NCBI GenBank assembly: GCA_902554885.1
Contig: CACDPV010000003.1
Span: forward strand, 52,373-116,372
Direction: 5' to 3'
Length of the DNA stretch: 64,000 bases
From: Paracoccaceae bacterium
Lineage (GTDB): Bacteria; Pseudomonadota; Alphaproteobacteria; Rhodobacterales; Rhodobacteraceae
Part shown: in pieces, positions 54,409 to 62,696 of the stretch
Numbering within the stretch: the stretch's first letter is position 1
Layout of the letters: each line of letters begins with the position of its first letter
Notes under the pieces: model-generated
What the model saw: the letters and a program-made list of their open reading frames with translations, nothing else
Databases searched by the model: none
Told to the model about the DNA's origin: nothing
Made by a program: the position numbers and the translations under genes

Positions 54409-55986
54409 ATGCACACTTGTATTGATCTTTTTGCTGGCCCCGGCGGACTTGGTGAGGGCTTTTCACGAGCCGGATTTGAACTTGCAGTATCAATTGAAAA
54501 GGAGCCTGTGGAGTGTGAAACGCTACGGCATCGAAAATTATATAAAAAATTGATGCTTTCCAAGGACGTCAGTGCTGCACTTAAATTGGAATCCGGAGAG
54601 ATGGAATTTACAGACTTTGAGGAAAGTCATCCAGAACTAATACGGCAGGTAAATGACGAGGTAGCTCAGATTGAACTTGGAAGAGTTCCTTTCTCGACCA
54701 TATATGATAAAATTTCCAAGGCACTTCATAACAGAAAATCTTCAGCCCTTATTCTACTAGGCGGTCCTCCCTGCCAGGCTTATTCCATTGTTGGTCGTGC
54801 TAGGAAGGTAGGTCATACATCACTCGAAAAAAACCCTAATTTACTTGAAGAGTTCTACAAGGACCAAAGGCATACCCTATATAAAGAATACCTTAAGGTT
54901 CTTTCAGTTTTTTCTCCTGAAATTTTTATTATGGAAAATGTTAAGGGTATTCTTTCAGCACGAACAAATCCGGGTGCAAAAGCTGGTAGCGTAATCGAAA
55001 AGATTTTCGCCGATTTGCGTGCTCCTGCCAAGTCAGTAATGGAAGATCAGAACTTTATCGATGAAATTGAAGGGTTAAATATAAAGATCAAACCAACAGA
55101 ATATATTCTTTTCCCTTTACCACCGAACGGAGGGACTGATTTATTTAGCAATAGCGATATTGATTTTTCAAAAAAAGATTTCACCATAAGATCAGAAAAA
55201 TTTAATATTCCACAGACAAGGCATCGGGTAATTGTATGTGGGGTCAGGGCCGATATATTCAAGCGACTGGGTAGACCGTCTGTTCTTAAAGAAACCAAGT
55301 CTTATACAACTGTTAGAAACATAATTGGATCTTTGCCTAAAATTCGTAGCGAGATTACAAAAGAAAAAGTACTCGCCGAAAACTGGACAGATAGAGTAAA
55401 AAGGGAGATTAGCGATCTTACATCATTGAATGAAATAAATATCGCAAAAGGGTGCAAAGCAGTCGAATGTCCAAATGAAGCAAAAATAGAGGGTAATGTC
55501 GGGCTTTCAGATTTTATTGAAGATTCTCTGGGTATAATTACTAACCACAAGACACGAAAACATATGGCAAGTGATCTGGCACGTTATTATTTTTGTGCCG
55601 ATTTTGCAGAAAAAGAGGGCAGATCGCCACGAATTGAAGATTGGCCACTTGGAAATTTGATACCCAATCATGCAGATATCAGGAAAACTGGAAACCGTCC
55701 TTCAGCCTCCAGTTTTTCAGACCGTTTTAAGGTGCAACTATGGGATAAACCCGGTTCGACAGTCACTTCACATATATCAAAAGACGGTCACTACTTCATT
55801 CACCCGGATAAAACCCAGTGCAGAAGCCTTTCAGTCAGGGAAGCTGCAAGGATCCAGACCTTCCCTGACAGCTATCAATTCTGTGGAGGAATATCGAAAC
55901 AGTTCCATCAAATAGGCAACGCGGTGCCACCATACCTTGCATATCAGATAGCTCAAATAATAAAGTCTTATTTGGAAGAGAAATGA
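54409..55986 (+). CDS. DNA (cytosine-5-)-methyltransferase
   Basis: 525 aa C5-MTase. Motif I DLFAGPGGLGEGFSRAGF (residues 6-23), the catalytic PCQ motif IV GGPPCQAYSIVGRAR (about 118-132), motif VI ENVKG (about 175), motif VIII PQTRHRVIVCGV (about 267), motif IX RSLSVREAARIQTFPD and motif X IGNAVPPYLAYQIA (about 501) are all intact. The target-recognition region (about 290-440) is unusually long and I cannot read its site. It overlaps the vsr gene by 4 nt and is divergent from the ATPase operon. Confidence 0.94.
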   Translation: MHTCIDLFAGPGGLGEGFSRAGFELAVSIEKEPVECETLRHRKLYKKLMLSKDVSAALKLESGEMEFTDFEESHPELIRQVNDEVAQIELGRVPFSTIYDKISKALHNRKSSALILLGGPPCQAYSIVGRARKVGHTSLEKNPNLLEEFYKDQRHTLYKEYLKVLSVFSPEIFIMENVKGILSARTNPGAKAGSVIEKIFADLRAPAKSVMEDQNFIDEIEGLNIKIKPTEYILFPLPPNGGTDLFSNSDIDFSKKDFTIRSEKFNIPQTRHRVIVCGVRADIFKRLGRPSVLKETKSYTTVRNIIGSLPKIRSEITKEKVLAENWTDRVKREISDLTSLNEINIAKGCKAVECPNEAKIEGNVGLSDFIEDSLGIITNHKTRKHMASDLARYYFCADFAEKEGRSPRIEDWPLGNLIPNHADIRKTGNRPSASSFSDRFKVQLWDKPGSTVTSHISKDGHYFIHPDKTQCRSLSVREAARIQTFPDSYQFCGGISKQFHQIGNAVPPYLAYQIAQIIKSYLEEK

Positions 55987-56408
55987 TTGATATTGTTTCC
56001 AGAAAAAAACGTTCCGAAATGATGTCGGGAATTAAATCAAGAAATACCAGACCGGAAAAGCTACTACGCTCTCACCTGCATTCCCTTGGTTTACGATACA
56101 GACTTGATACTAAAATTTTTAATTTTCGCCCGGATGTAGTTTTAAAAAAACATAGAACCGCTATTTTTGTTCATGGATGCTTCTGGCATCGTCATAAAAA
56201 TTGCAAAATAGCTACAGTGCCCAAAAGCAATACCGATTTTTGGGAGAAGAAATTTACACAAAATGTAAACAGAGATAAAAAGAATCTAGAGATCTTAATG
56301 GCCAGTAACTGGTCCGCAATAATTGTTTGGGAATGCGCTATAAGAAACGGCAACGCTTTTGATGTTGATTATAGGCAAATTCTAGGCCAAGGCATTGTCG
56401 AAATCTAA
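55983..56408 (+). CDS. vsr: Very short patch repair (Vsr-type) endonuclease
   Basis: 141 aa Vsr-fold nuclease. Diagnostic stretches are DIVSRKKRSEMMSGIKSRNT, RPEKLLRSHLHSLGLRYRLD, FNFRPDVVLKKHRTAIFVHG (catalytic Asp in FRPDVV) and CFWHRHKNC (catalytic His). Vsr nicks T:G mismatches arising from 5-methylcytosine deamination; in GHKL-linked modules it may act as the restriction nuclease. Coupled to the methyltransferase by a 4-nt overlap. Confidence 0.93.
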   Translation: MIDIVSRKKRSEMMSGIKSRNTRPEKLLRSHLHSLGLRYRLDTKIFNFRPDVVLKKHRTAIFVHGCFWHRHKNCKIATVPKSNTDFWEKKFTQNVNRDKKNLEILMASNWSAIIVWECAIRNGNAFDVDYRQILGQGIVEI

Positions 56409-56570
56409 TTTTAATATTATCGGCCCGATTAAATAACCATTTATTCACAAAACAATTGATCTCTGCTTACCCAAAAAATTTCTCAGGTATATGGTAACCA
56501 AATTTGTTCAATAATGAATTTACAGGGCTGACATTTTTGTTGCGAGGAGAAAACCTTATGGTCCTTCTAC

Positions 56571-56646
56571 AGGGGGTAACCCCTAAACTAATTTAGGGTA
56601 CTACTATCACGATTTGCCACAGTAACCCCTTACTGGGCTGCAGGAC
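56571..56646. repeat. 3' flank of HGG gene, duplicated at 50254-50329
   Basis: Aligned with 50254-50329 over 76 bp with many identities (GGGGGTA, CTAAACTAAT, GATTTGCCA, AGTAACCCC, ACTGGGC). It contains the hairpin CCCTAAA-CTAA-TTTAGGG (56581-56598). Together the two copies flank the R-M-type module. Confidence 0.65.
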
Positions 56647-57012
56647 TTACTTGAATTGATCCCGCCAATTCTTGCTCAAATAACCGGGGTCGACCGCCCA
56701 CTGCTCAATCCCTTTAACCTCACGCATTACAATTCTTCCGACCTCTGCTCTGCGCTTGACCTTCTCTCTTTCAGCCTTAATGAATCGACCATGAGTTGTC
56801 TTTGAAGCAATAATACGAGCCAGCCCATCCTCTGTCTTCGGCCCTGTACTTCGACCGCCATGTAACTTGCACCGACCATTGATTTTATTGCCAGGACGCT
56901 GGCACAAAGTACCTCTGCGCGTTCGGGCCTCGCATCTTTTGCCTTGCCAGTCCGAGCCGTATAGCCATGGTTTTGGGTTGTTTTTCATTACCTTGGAAAT
57001 TGAACGGTTCAT
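56647..57012 (-). CDS. HGG-motif mobile-element protein
   Basis: 121 aa, or 113 aa from the internal ATG at 56988 (MKNNPKPWLYGSDWQGKRCE). It has a Cys/His cluster C-x8-C-x9-C-x2-HGG followed by RSTGPKTEDGLARI, then a basic helix and the C-terminus QWAVDPGYLSKNWRDQFK. Proteins with HGGxSTGPxTxEG recur in phages and integrated elements; their function is unknown, and metal or nucleic-acid binding is plausible. It is convergent with vsr. Confidence 0.75.
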   Translation of the reverse strand: MNRSISKVMKNNPKPWLYGSDWQGKRCEARTRRGTLCQRPGNKINGRCKLHGGRSTGPKTEDGLARIIASKTTHGRFIKAEREKVKRRAEVGRIVMREVKGIEQWAVDPGYLSKNWRDQFK

Positions 57013-57261
57013 GGGCTTCTATTAAAACATATTTTAGTAGTTAATGAACCTACCCGGTTCTAAGTTTATTTCCCAAGGTTCAATTTCAACGATTTTTTAT
57101 AATCGTGACAACACTCAGCAGTTTCATAGCTCGTTTCATATTTAAACATTACAACTACTTGGCAAAATATAATAGAGTTACTATATTACTCTTAAGGCAA
57201 TTTAATAACCAACTTGTGCGCCTTGGCATCCTGCCTAAAACACTAAAGCGGAGGACATAAG

Positions 57262-57750
57262 ATGTCTACCAAACATACTTCATTTATACCGATGTCACCT
57301 GATGCGCGTCCTCAGCAGCGCCTATATGAGGTTGTAACTCTACCAGAGTTACCAAAGCGTCTCGACCCCAAAGTTGAGCTTGATCAGCCATTATTGAAGA
57401 ACTATCCAAAAGCTTCCCCAAGAAAACTGACCTATTTATTCAGCGCGGAATGGGCGTGGTCACCAATGCACAATCGCATTGATAACTATTACCTCAACCC
57501 GCGCCGTACCGGGTGGCTGCTTTGGAATAATTGGGTTGAAGATGGAGGTTATCCCTGGACATGGCATTGGCAACTAATGGCATACGGAAACCGCTGTTAT
57601 TCAGATGAAAAGACCGTAGCCACTCACTTAATCCTGGAGATGTGGAAATTCGATGCAAAGTATCATGATGTCGAAGAGTTTCATTGGCTCAACAATACTG
57701 GTCTTCTCGATGTTGAAGAGGTTCAAGCCATAGCAAGGGAGGTCTGGTGA
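57262..57750 (+). CDS. Unrecognised island protein (162 aa), first of a two-gene operon
   Basis: A strong ribosome site (GCGGAGGA) precedes MSTKHTSFIPMSPDARPQQR. The protein is rich in Trp/Tyr/Asn in the middle (FSAEWAWSPMHNRIDNYYLN, GGYPWTWHWQLMAYGNRCYS) and acidic at the end. No signal peptide or membrane segment, and no family recognised. The next gene starts 2 bp after its stop. Confidence 0.6.
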   Translation: MSTKHTSFIPMSPDARPQQRLYEVVTLPELPKRLDPKVELDQPLLKNYPKASPRKLTYLFSAEWAWSPMHNRIDNYYLNPRRTGWLLWNNWVEDGGYPWTWHWQLMAYGNRCYSDEKTVATHLILEMWKFDAKYHDVEEFHWLNNTGLLDVEEVQAIAREVW

Positions 57751-57751
57751 G

Positions 57752-58348
57752 ATGGATAGACGTTCCTTCCTAATCGGTGCAGGCTCAATTCTCACAACGG
57801 CGTTTGTTGATAAAGCTGATTGGTTCTTGAGAAATAGAAATACCGTTGTCCCACTCATAAAACCTACTGAAAAAACAACCAAATTGTATTTCGTTCAGTT
57901 GGGCACGGAGTATGAATTGCGACTGAATAGCCCAGACTTTGGATTAACAAACCTCACTTACCGTGAAGTCTTAGACAGATACCATGGAGTTTATCTTCCA
58001 AAGGATGAGCCCGTTACACTGAGCCAGTTTCGGGAGATCTACTGGGACTGGGGTATCACTCCCAGAATGTTGGAGCAGGAAGCTGACATGATGTACTACA
58101 TTGATGAGTGGGGTCGCAACGATGCGAATAAGGCAAAAGCATATTGGTACCTCTATGACTTGGACTTATTTGGATCAGACCAAGCGGAAGGACTTCGTAG
58201 GGGCGATCTTAGGTTCATCGATGGCTGTCATCCTGGAAATGATTATCTCGCTGTGACATCCCATGACCCTCTTTCTGCAAGCTTATTGCAAGCAAGGTTG
58301 CTGGAATTGGGGCACGATATGTCAGTGGAAATAGTGGGTGAAACCTAG
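57752..58348 (+). CDS. Unrecognised island protein with Tat-like leader (198 aa)
   Basis: The N-terminus MDRRSFLIGAGSILTTAF has the RRSFL pattern and short hydrophobic stretch of a twin-arginine leader. The rest is soluble (YFVQLGTEYELRLNSPDFGL, IYWDWGITPRMLEQEADMMY). No known domain. It is translationally linked to the 162-aa gene and lies just before the repeat at the island end. Confidence 0.6.
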   Translation: MDRRSFLIGAGSILTTAFVDKADWFLRNRNTVVPLIKPTEKTTKLYFVQLGTEYELRLNSPDFGLTNLTYREVLDRYHGVYLPKDEPVTLSQFREIYWDWGITPRMLEQEADMMYYIDEWGRNDANKAKAYWYLYDLDLFGSDQAEGLRRGDLRFIDGCHPGNDYLAVTSHDPLSASLLQARLLELGHDMSVEIVGET

Positions 58349-58457
58349 GTGTCTTATTTGTTGTCTGGTTAATCATGAGAGGCCACCACCTGGGTGACCA
58401 AAGTCCACTCTATTTGAAACTCAAAGGAAAGCTATGCAGCGGCTTTGACCTAGCCTT

Positions 58458-58520
58458 AGTAACCCCGGTCACACACTGGTCACACACACTTTGACAAAAC
58501 GTAAGTTTTTCATCTAAAAT
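58458..58520 (+). repeat. Island-end repeat, copy 1 (paired GGTCACAC sites)
   Basis: Contains AGTAACCCC, two direct GGTCACAC(AC) units 11 bp apart, CTTTGACAAAACGTAAG and a T run. It is repeated with few differences at 63919-63987. It lies 55 bp before the tRNA-Phe copy, where arm-type integrase sites would be. Confidence 0.75.
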
Positions 58521-58575
58521 CGAGATACGAGAAAAAGGGAGTGACTGCTCAATTTGGTATATTTTTCATGATTTA

Positions 58576-58630
58576 AATGGTGCCCGGGGGCGGATTTGAA
58601 CCACCGACACGAGGATTTTCAGTCCACTGC
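58576..58630 (-). repeat. 55-bp direct repeat, tRNA-Phe 3' end (right copy)
   Basis: Appears identical to 49641-49695. It stops in the anticodon arm and continues into unrelated, GC-richer sequence, so it is an att copy and not a tRNA. Junction between island 2 and island 3. Confidence 0.88.
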
Positions 58631-58770
58631 CCCACTTCAACCGAGTATAATCTGACGGTACCCGCACGAGATAAATGCAAGCACGGCGACGCAAAGAGCT
58701 TATAAGTTTCCCGATGTAGCCTGCTTTTTGTACTCGCGACCAATAGACCGTTTTCCAAAGCGGGGTTCCA

Positions 58771-58809
58771 CAAAAGAAAAAGGGACGGAGCGCGAGAAGC
58801 GCACCGACC
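58771..58809 (-). terminator. Probable terminator of the ABC importer operon
   Basis: On the minus strand an 11-bp stem with two mismatches (GGTCGGTGCGC / GCGCTCCGTCC, loop TTCTC) is followed by CTTTTTCTTTT, 21 bp after the binding-protein stop. Confidence 0.65.
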
Positions 58810-58829
58810 CATGTTAAGGAAGAAACCCG

Positions 58830-59801
58830 TTATTCCAAAGTTACGCGACTGGCGTCGATCCCTGCCAGGAACGAGCCGTCGATAAACGGTGCAATCGACT
58901 CCGCGGTTGGCGGCTCGCCTTCAATGGAACCGCGCCCGATGATCCATTCACCTTCATCGACCATAAGCTCCAACATCTCTTGATTTAGCTGCATCTTGAA
59001 CGCGTAATTGACCGAGGCGGATGCCACGTCTGCAGGCGATAGCGTACCCCCTAGAACATTCGACACCGACTGGTGAGATGCTTCCGGGTCAGAGATGACC
59101 ACCTGCTCCCCAGCGTAGAGAGCCGAAAGGACGGCTGTCACAACGTCAGGGCTTTCCTCGATCATCTCTTGTGTCGCTACGAGGATGAAATGCGTGCCAT
59201 AGCTGTCGACGGAAATTTCTTGATAAGCATCGCCCAAAGCTTCAGCCGCACCCGCATAGAAGGATGGGAACATTGCGCCCGCATCGATATCTCCGCGAGC
59301 AAGCGCAGGCACAATATCTGGCGGGCCGATCGAAACGATTTCGACTTTAATCCCCGCAGCAGCCACTTCATTTTCGAACATGTAATTGACGTTAGTACCG
59401 GCCGTCAGGCCAACCTTCATCCCGTCGAGTTCAGCGATGGTATCAATCTCAGGATCTCCACCGTGGATGATACGCGTGGCCGTGTACTGCGACATCTCGG
59501 CGATCACGCGAAACTCTTGCTCTTGCATCGCGCCAATTACGGCCGGGAACTCTGCCATGAAAGCGAAGTCAAGCTGTCCCCCCAATAGCGCCTCGAACGC
59601 AGAACGTCCGGTGCGAAAGGGAATCACTTCAGCCTCAAGATTATTTTCAGCCCAGAGGTTCTTGTCCATCGCAACAGAGAGTTGCGGGATATCGAGGTAC
59701 GGTCCGCCGCCGATCGTCACGGCGGTAGTTTCGGCCATCGCTGCGCTGGCCAGCAGCGAGGCTGCAGCTCCGGCAAATGCATTTTTGAATATATGTATCA
59801 T
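58830..59801 (-). CDS. ABC substrate-binding protein, SsuA/TauA/NMT1-like
   Basis: 323 aa periplasmic binding protein with a Sec leader (MIHIFKNAFAGAAASLLASAAMA then ETT). Features are AVTIGGGPYLDIPQLSVAMD, FRTGRSAFEALLGGQLDFAFM, KVGLTAGTNVNYMFENEV and ALARGDIDAGAMFPSFYAG, the usual order in nitrate/sulfonate/taurine-type proteins. AAGGAG precedes the ATG. It is last in an operon with permease, ATPase and an arylsulfotransferase-like gene; the ligand is likely an organosulfur or aromatic compound, by inference. Confidence 0.85.
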   Translation of the reverse strand: MIHIFKNAFAGAAASLLASAAMAETTAVTIGGGPYLDIPQLSVAMDKNLWAENNLEAEVIPFRTGRSAFEALLGGQLDFAFMAEFPAVIGAMQEQEFRVIAEMSQYTATRIIHGGDPEIDTIAELDGMKVGLTAGTNVNYMFENEVAAAGIKVEIVSIGPPDIVPALARGDIDAGAMFPSFYAGAAEALGDAYQEISVDSYGTHFILVATQEMIEESPDVVTAVLSALYAGEQVVISDPEASHQSVSNVLGGTLSPADVASASVNYAFKMQLNQEMLELMVDEGEWIIGRGSIEGEPPTAESIAPFIDGSFLAGIDASRVTLE

Positions 59802-59831
59802 TACTTCTCCTTTAGTTTGTTGAATTCAGTT

Positions 59832-60620
59832 TTAATGGTCTTTTCCACCCGGCTGCCGCAGCAGCCGGATGATATGGTTGCGAGCCTCCAGAAAGTCTGG
59901 CCCAATATTGTCGACATGGCGCGGACGCTCTTGCTTGACGTCCATTGTCTCGATGATCTGGCCGGGCCCCACGCTCATAATGTGTGCGCAGTCAGAAAGG
60001 ATCAGAGCCTCGTCGACATCATGGGTTACGAACAGCACGGTTGTGCGGTGCGCTTCCCAAATGCGCAAAAGAATTTCATGCATCGCGACGCGGGTCTGGG
60101 CATCCAACGCGCCAAAGGGCTCGTCCATCAGCAGGACCTTGGGCGAGGTCACGAAGACCCGCGCCAACGCCACACGTTGCCTCATGCCGCCAGACAACTG
60201 GCCTGGATAGGTCCTTTCACGCCCTTCAAGGCCGACTTCTTTTAGCGCTGCATATGCGCGCTCTAAACGTTCTTGTTTGCTGATCTTGAAGCGCTTTAAA
60301 GCAAACATCACGTTACCAAGCGCTGTGAACCAAGGAAACAAGGCGTATTGCTGGAAGACCACACCCACGTCAGGGTTAATCCCTTTTACGGGGTCGCCAT
60401 CCAATTCGATGACACCTGATGTCAGCGGCACGAAGCCACCCACTGCATTCAGCATAGTTGATTTACCACAGCCAGACGGCCCGATCAGTGACACGAAAGA
60501 GCCAGGATCAATGACCAGATCTGTGGCAGCAAGCGCTTCGACCCGGCCACCACCAGGGGCTTTGAACGTGACCTCCGCCCCTTTGATGTCAATGCGACCA
60601 ATATCCGTTTGGGCATTCAT
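59832..60620 (-). CDS. ABC transporter ATPase, SsuB/TauB-like
   Basis: About 262 aa from ATG 60620, which overlaps the permease stop as ATGA; a longer frame starts at 60635. Walker A LIGPSGCGKSTMLNAVGG, Q-loop VFQQYALFPWFT, signature LSGGMRQRVALARVF and Walker B VLLMDEPFGALDAQTR are complete. Powers import of the ligand bound by the neighbouring periplasmic protein. Confidence 0.92.
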   Translation of the reverse strand: MNAQTDIGRIDIKGAEVTFKAPGGGRVEALAATDLVIDPGSFVSLIGPSGCGKSTMLNAVGGFVPLTSGVIELDGDPVKGINPDVGVVFQQYALFPWFTALGNVMFALKRFKISKQERLERAYAALKEVGLEGRERTYPGQLSGGMRQRVALARVFVTSPKVLLMDEPFGALDAQTRVAMHEILLRIWEAHRTTVLFVTHDVDEALILSDCAHIMSVGPGQIIETMDVKQERPRHVDNIGPDFLEARNHIIRLLRQPGGKDH

Positions 60621-61378
60621 CAGGCGTTTTCCCAATGTACAAGACGGCGCCCAAGATAGGCGAAGGCCGCGTCCAGCAAAGCGCCCAGAATACCAAGCTG
60701 TATCAGCCCCACGAACATACGATCTGTGCGAATGAACTGGCGTGCATCCTGCAAACGAAAACCAATTCCCGAGGAGGCACCACTCAGCTCTGCCGCTACA
60801 AGGCTTAGAAACGCTAGGGCGGCTCCAAGGCGCAGGCCGACAAAGATCATAGGCGCACTGGCCGGGATGATGACTTCAAAGAACTCCCTCGTCTTGTTAG
60901 CTCCCAGAGACCGTGCGGCCCGAATATAGGTGCTGGCCACATCTGACGCGCCGGCATGAGTATTCAACCAAACGGCTAGGAAAACGGTGTAGGAGATCAC
61001 GAAATACTTGGATCCCTCGCCAATACCGAACCAAACGATGGCCACGGGCACCAGAGCAATAGCCGGAATGGGTCGTAACAGGTTCAGGAAGGGTTCCAAT
61101 GCAATGGAGACAATCTTGACCCGTGCCGTGAGCAGGCCAAGCGCAATCCCAAGGCTTGCACCAATGGAAAACCCGACCGCTGCCCTCGTTAGCGAGATCC
61201 GGAGATCGCTCATCAAAACGCCATCATGATACAGGTCAATCGCCGCGCGCAATATCTGTCCGGGCGTTGGAAACAGTTTTTGGCTGATAAAGCCTGAATT
61301 CGCAAAAAGCGACCAGATTATAATAACGCCCGTGAGCGAGATCACCAATTGGCCAATTTTCTTCAGTACTTCAGACAT
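60620..61378 (-). CDS. ABC transporter permease, SsuC/TauC-like
   Basis: About 252 aa from ATG 61378 (MSEVLKKIGQ) with AAGGAAG upstream; the frame is open to a TTG at 61396. Six hydrophobic segments are present. The EAA loop interacting with the ATPase reads YIRAARSLGANKTREFFEVI, followed by PASAPMIFVGLRLGAALAFL. It is typical of the BPD_transp_1 family of sulfonate/taurine importers. Confidence 0.9.
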   Translation of the reverse strand: MSEVLKKIGQLVISLTGVIIIWSLFANSGFISQKLFPTPGQILRAAIDLYHDGVLMSDLRISLTRAAVGFSIGASLGIALGLLTARVKIVSIALEPFLNLLRPIPAIALVPVAIVWFGIGEGSKYFVISYTVFLAVWLNTHAGASDVASTYIRAARSLGANKTREFFEVIIPASAPMIFVGLRLGAALAFLSLVAAELSGASSGIGFRLQDARQFIRTDRMFVGLIQLGILGALLDAAFAYLGRRLVHWENA

Positions 61379-61417
61379 ATCCGCTTCCTTGCTCAATTTG
61401 GATCATTCTCTCGGCAC

Positions 61418-62542
61418 CTAAAGCCACGGCACATCGCTCGCCTGATATCGGTGTGCACGGAAGCAACTGTTGGTCGCACCTTGAATGAAGGCGTTCAGCG
61501 GGCTGGGATATTCATCGAAATCGGGGATCACATATTCCCACACAAGCGTTCCGTCTGGCGTGACTTCGAACAGTCGACCATAGGCACTTTCACAGATTAA
61601 CGTGTTGTCGTTCCACAGCCTCTCAGCTCCGCCCATAAAGGGCGAAAAGAAAGAGATCGGTGTCGGGTCGGTGTAGTCCCAAGTGACTTCCATAGTTTTT
61701 GGGTCAAATTCGATCGCGCGGGAGAATGGGTTCGACATGCCCGGGCGCAGATTTCCATTGTCGAATACAAGGATCGAGCCGCTTTCCATCTCGATTGGTG
61801 TATGCTGCTGAGCCACTATATCAGGCCCAGCATGCCAGACAATGGCGCCAGTATCCTTGCTCACCGCAATAATCCCCGAGGTAGTACGCAGGCTCATCAG
61901 AACCAACCCATCACTGGTCTCGGACACCCCATTGATCATGGGCCAGTGCCGTCGGTCGAAATTGGGATGTACAGGCAGGTCGGCGGGATCGATGTGGTCC
62001 CAGATCCGCCATTCCCAAACGACTTCACCAGCGCGGTTGACCTCTCGCACTATGTCGGACTGCACGACACCGTCCGCGCCATCCTTCGAGGAGTCTCCCC
62101 CGGTGACACGCGCTGCTTTGTCGGTTGGAAGGGGAGCCGCGACCGTATAGAGCAGGTTTCCAGATGGCAACCATTGTGCGTCGTGATGGTGGAACTTGTC
62201 TTCGTAGTGCCATACAACATCACCTTCTGGAGTTACTTCATAGAAATCACCTCCATGCCATAGGTCCCACGCCGGATAGAGGTCCGCCGATGTTGCGTGA
62301 CTGCCGTTATACCCCAGATTACCATTTGGCAGGATTACCGCGTCCCGGCCTGGGCGCACAGGCATGTCCCAGCGGTGAACCTTTCGACCTTCGATATCAA
62401 CCATGTCGACGACACCACCACCGGTCTGGCGGGCGTAAAGCGTGTATCCACCAGCAGATTTTGACAGATCGAGAGCCGTTAAACCGAGCTGACGGCGGCA
62501 CATCGTTATCTGGCTCGGAAGGCTCTGCGAATTATCAGGCAT
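61418..62542 (-). CDS. Arylsulfotransferase (ASST)-like beta-propeller protein
   Basis: 374 aa. Repeated beta-propeller blades are visible: GGGVVDMVDIEGRKVHRWDM, YEVTPEGDVVWHYEDKFHHH, DIVREVNRAGEVVWEWRIWD, VSKDTGAIVWHAGPD, RAIEFDPKTMEVTWDYTDPT and LFEVTPDGTLVWEYVIPDFD. This fits the PAPS-independent arylsulfotransferase superfamily. No signal peptide is seen, so it would act in the cytoplasm, unlike classical periplasmic ASST. First gene of the operon, divergent from lacI across two operators. The substrate is unknown. Confidence 0.75.
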   Translation of the reverse strand: MPDNSQSLPSQITMCRRQLGLTALDLSKSAGGYTLYARQTGGGVVDMVDIEGRKVHRWDMPVRPGRDAVILPNGNLGYNGSHATSADLYPAWDLWHGGDFYEVTPEGDVVWHYEDKFHHHDAQWLPSGNLLYTVAAPLPTDKAARVTGGDSSKDGADGVVQSDIVREVNRAGEVVWEWRIWDHIDPADLPVHPNFDRRHWPMINGVSETSDGLVLMSLRTTSGIIAVSKDTGAIVWHAGPDIVAQQHTPIEMESGSILVFDNGNLRPGMSNPFSRAIEFDPKTMEVTWDYTDPTPISFFSPFMGGAERLWNDNTLICESAYGRLFEVTPDGTLVWEYVIPDFDEYPSPLNAFIQGATNSCFRAHRYQASDVPWL

Positions 62543-62558
62543 TTGTGGCTATTCCTTA

Positions 62559-62572
62559 TTAAAACGTTTTAA
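62559..62572. promoter_or_regulatory. LacI-family operator 1
   Basis: TTAAAACGTTTTAA is a perfect palindrome with the central CG typical of LacI/GalR operators. It lies 17 bp upstream of the arylsulfotransferase-like gene. Centre-to-centre distance to operator 2 is 40 bp. Confidence 0.8.
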
Positions 62573-62599
62573 TGACTTTACGAATATAAAATGATTCGG

Positions 62600-62611
62600 T
62601 AAAACGTTTTA
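62600..62611. promoter_or_regulatory. LacI-family operator 2
   Basis: TAAAACGTTTTA, with the same core as operator 1. It lies 40 bp from it (about four helical turns), in the region shared with the lacI-type gene, allowing cooperative or loop binding and autoregulation. Confidence 0.8.
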
Positions 62612-62696
62612 ATGCCTTCAATTCATTGGCATCACCAATGGTGCACAAAACTTAGGCAAGTTGCAGTGGCTTTGCTTTCTGAGGAACAGCGATACG

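Larger units (their letters stand above)
58349..58829. other. Island junction region without genes (481 bp)
   Basis: Holds the end repeat (58458-58520), the right 55-bp tRNA-Phe copy (58576-58630) and a minus-strand terminator (58771-58809). Apparent frames here are tRNA read-through and are not genes. Confidence 0.75.

Noticed and set aside
54321..54563. 80-aa minus-strand frame over the dcm start
   Set aside because: It overlaps motif I of the methyltransferase and reads as its antisense shadow.
58458..58520. CRISPR-like repeats (GGTCACACACT units)
   Set aside because: Only two adjacent units without spacers; better explained as paired integrase or recombination sites.
59073..60245. Several long plus-strand frames opposite the ABC importer genes
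   Set aside because: The GC-richer region produces long antisense frames; the minus-strand genes carry complete ABC motifs and good ribosome sites.
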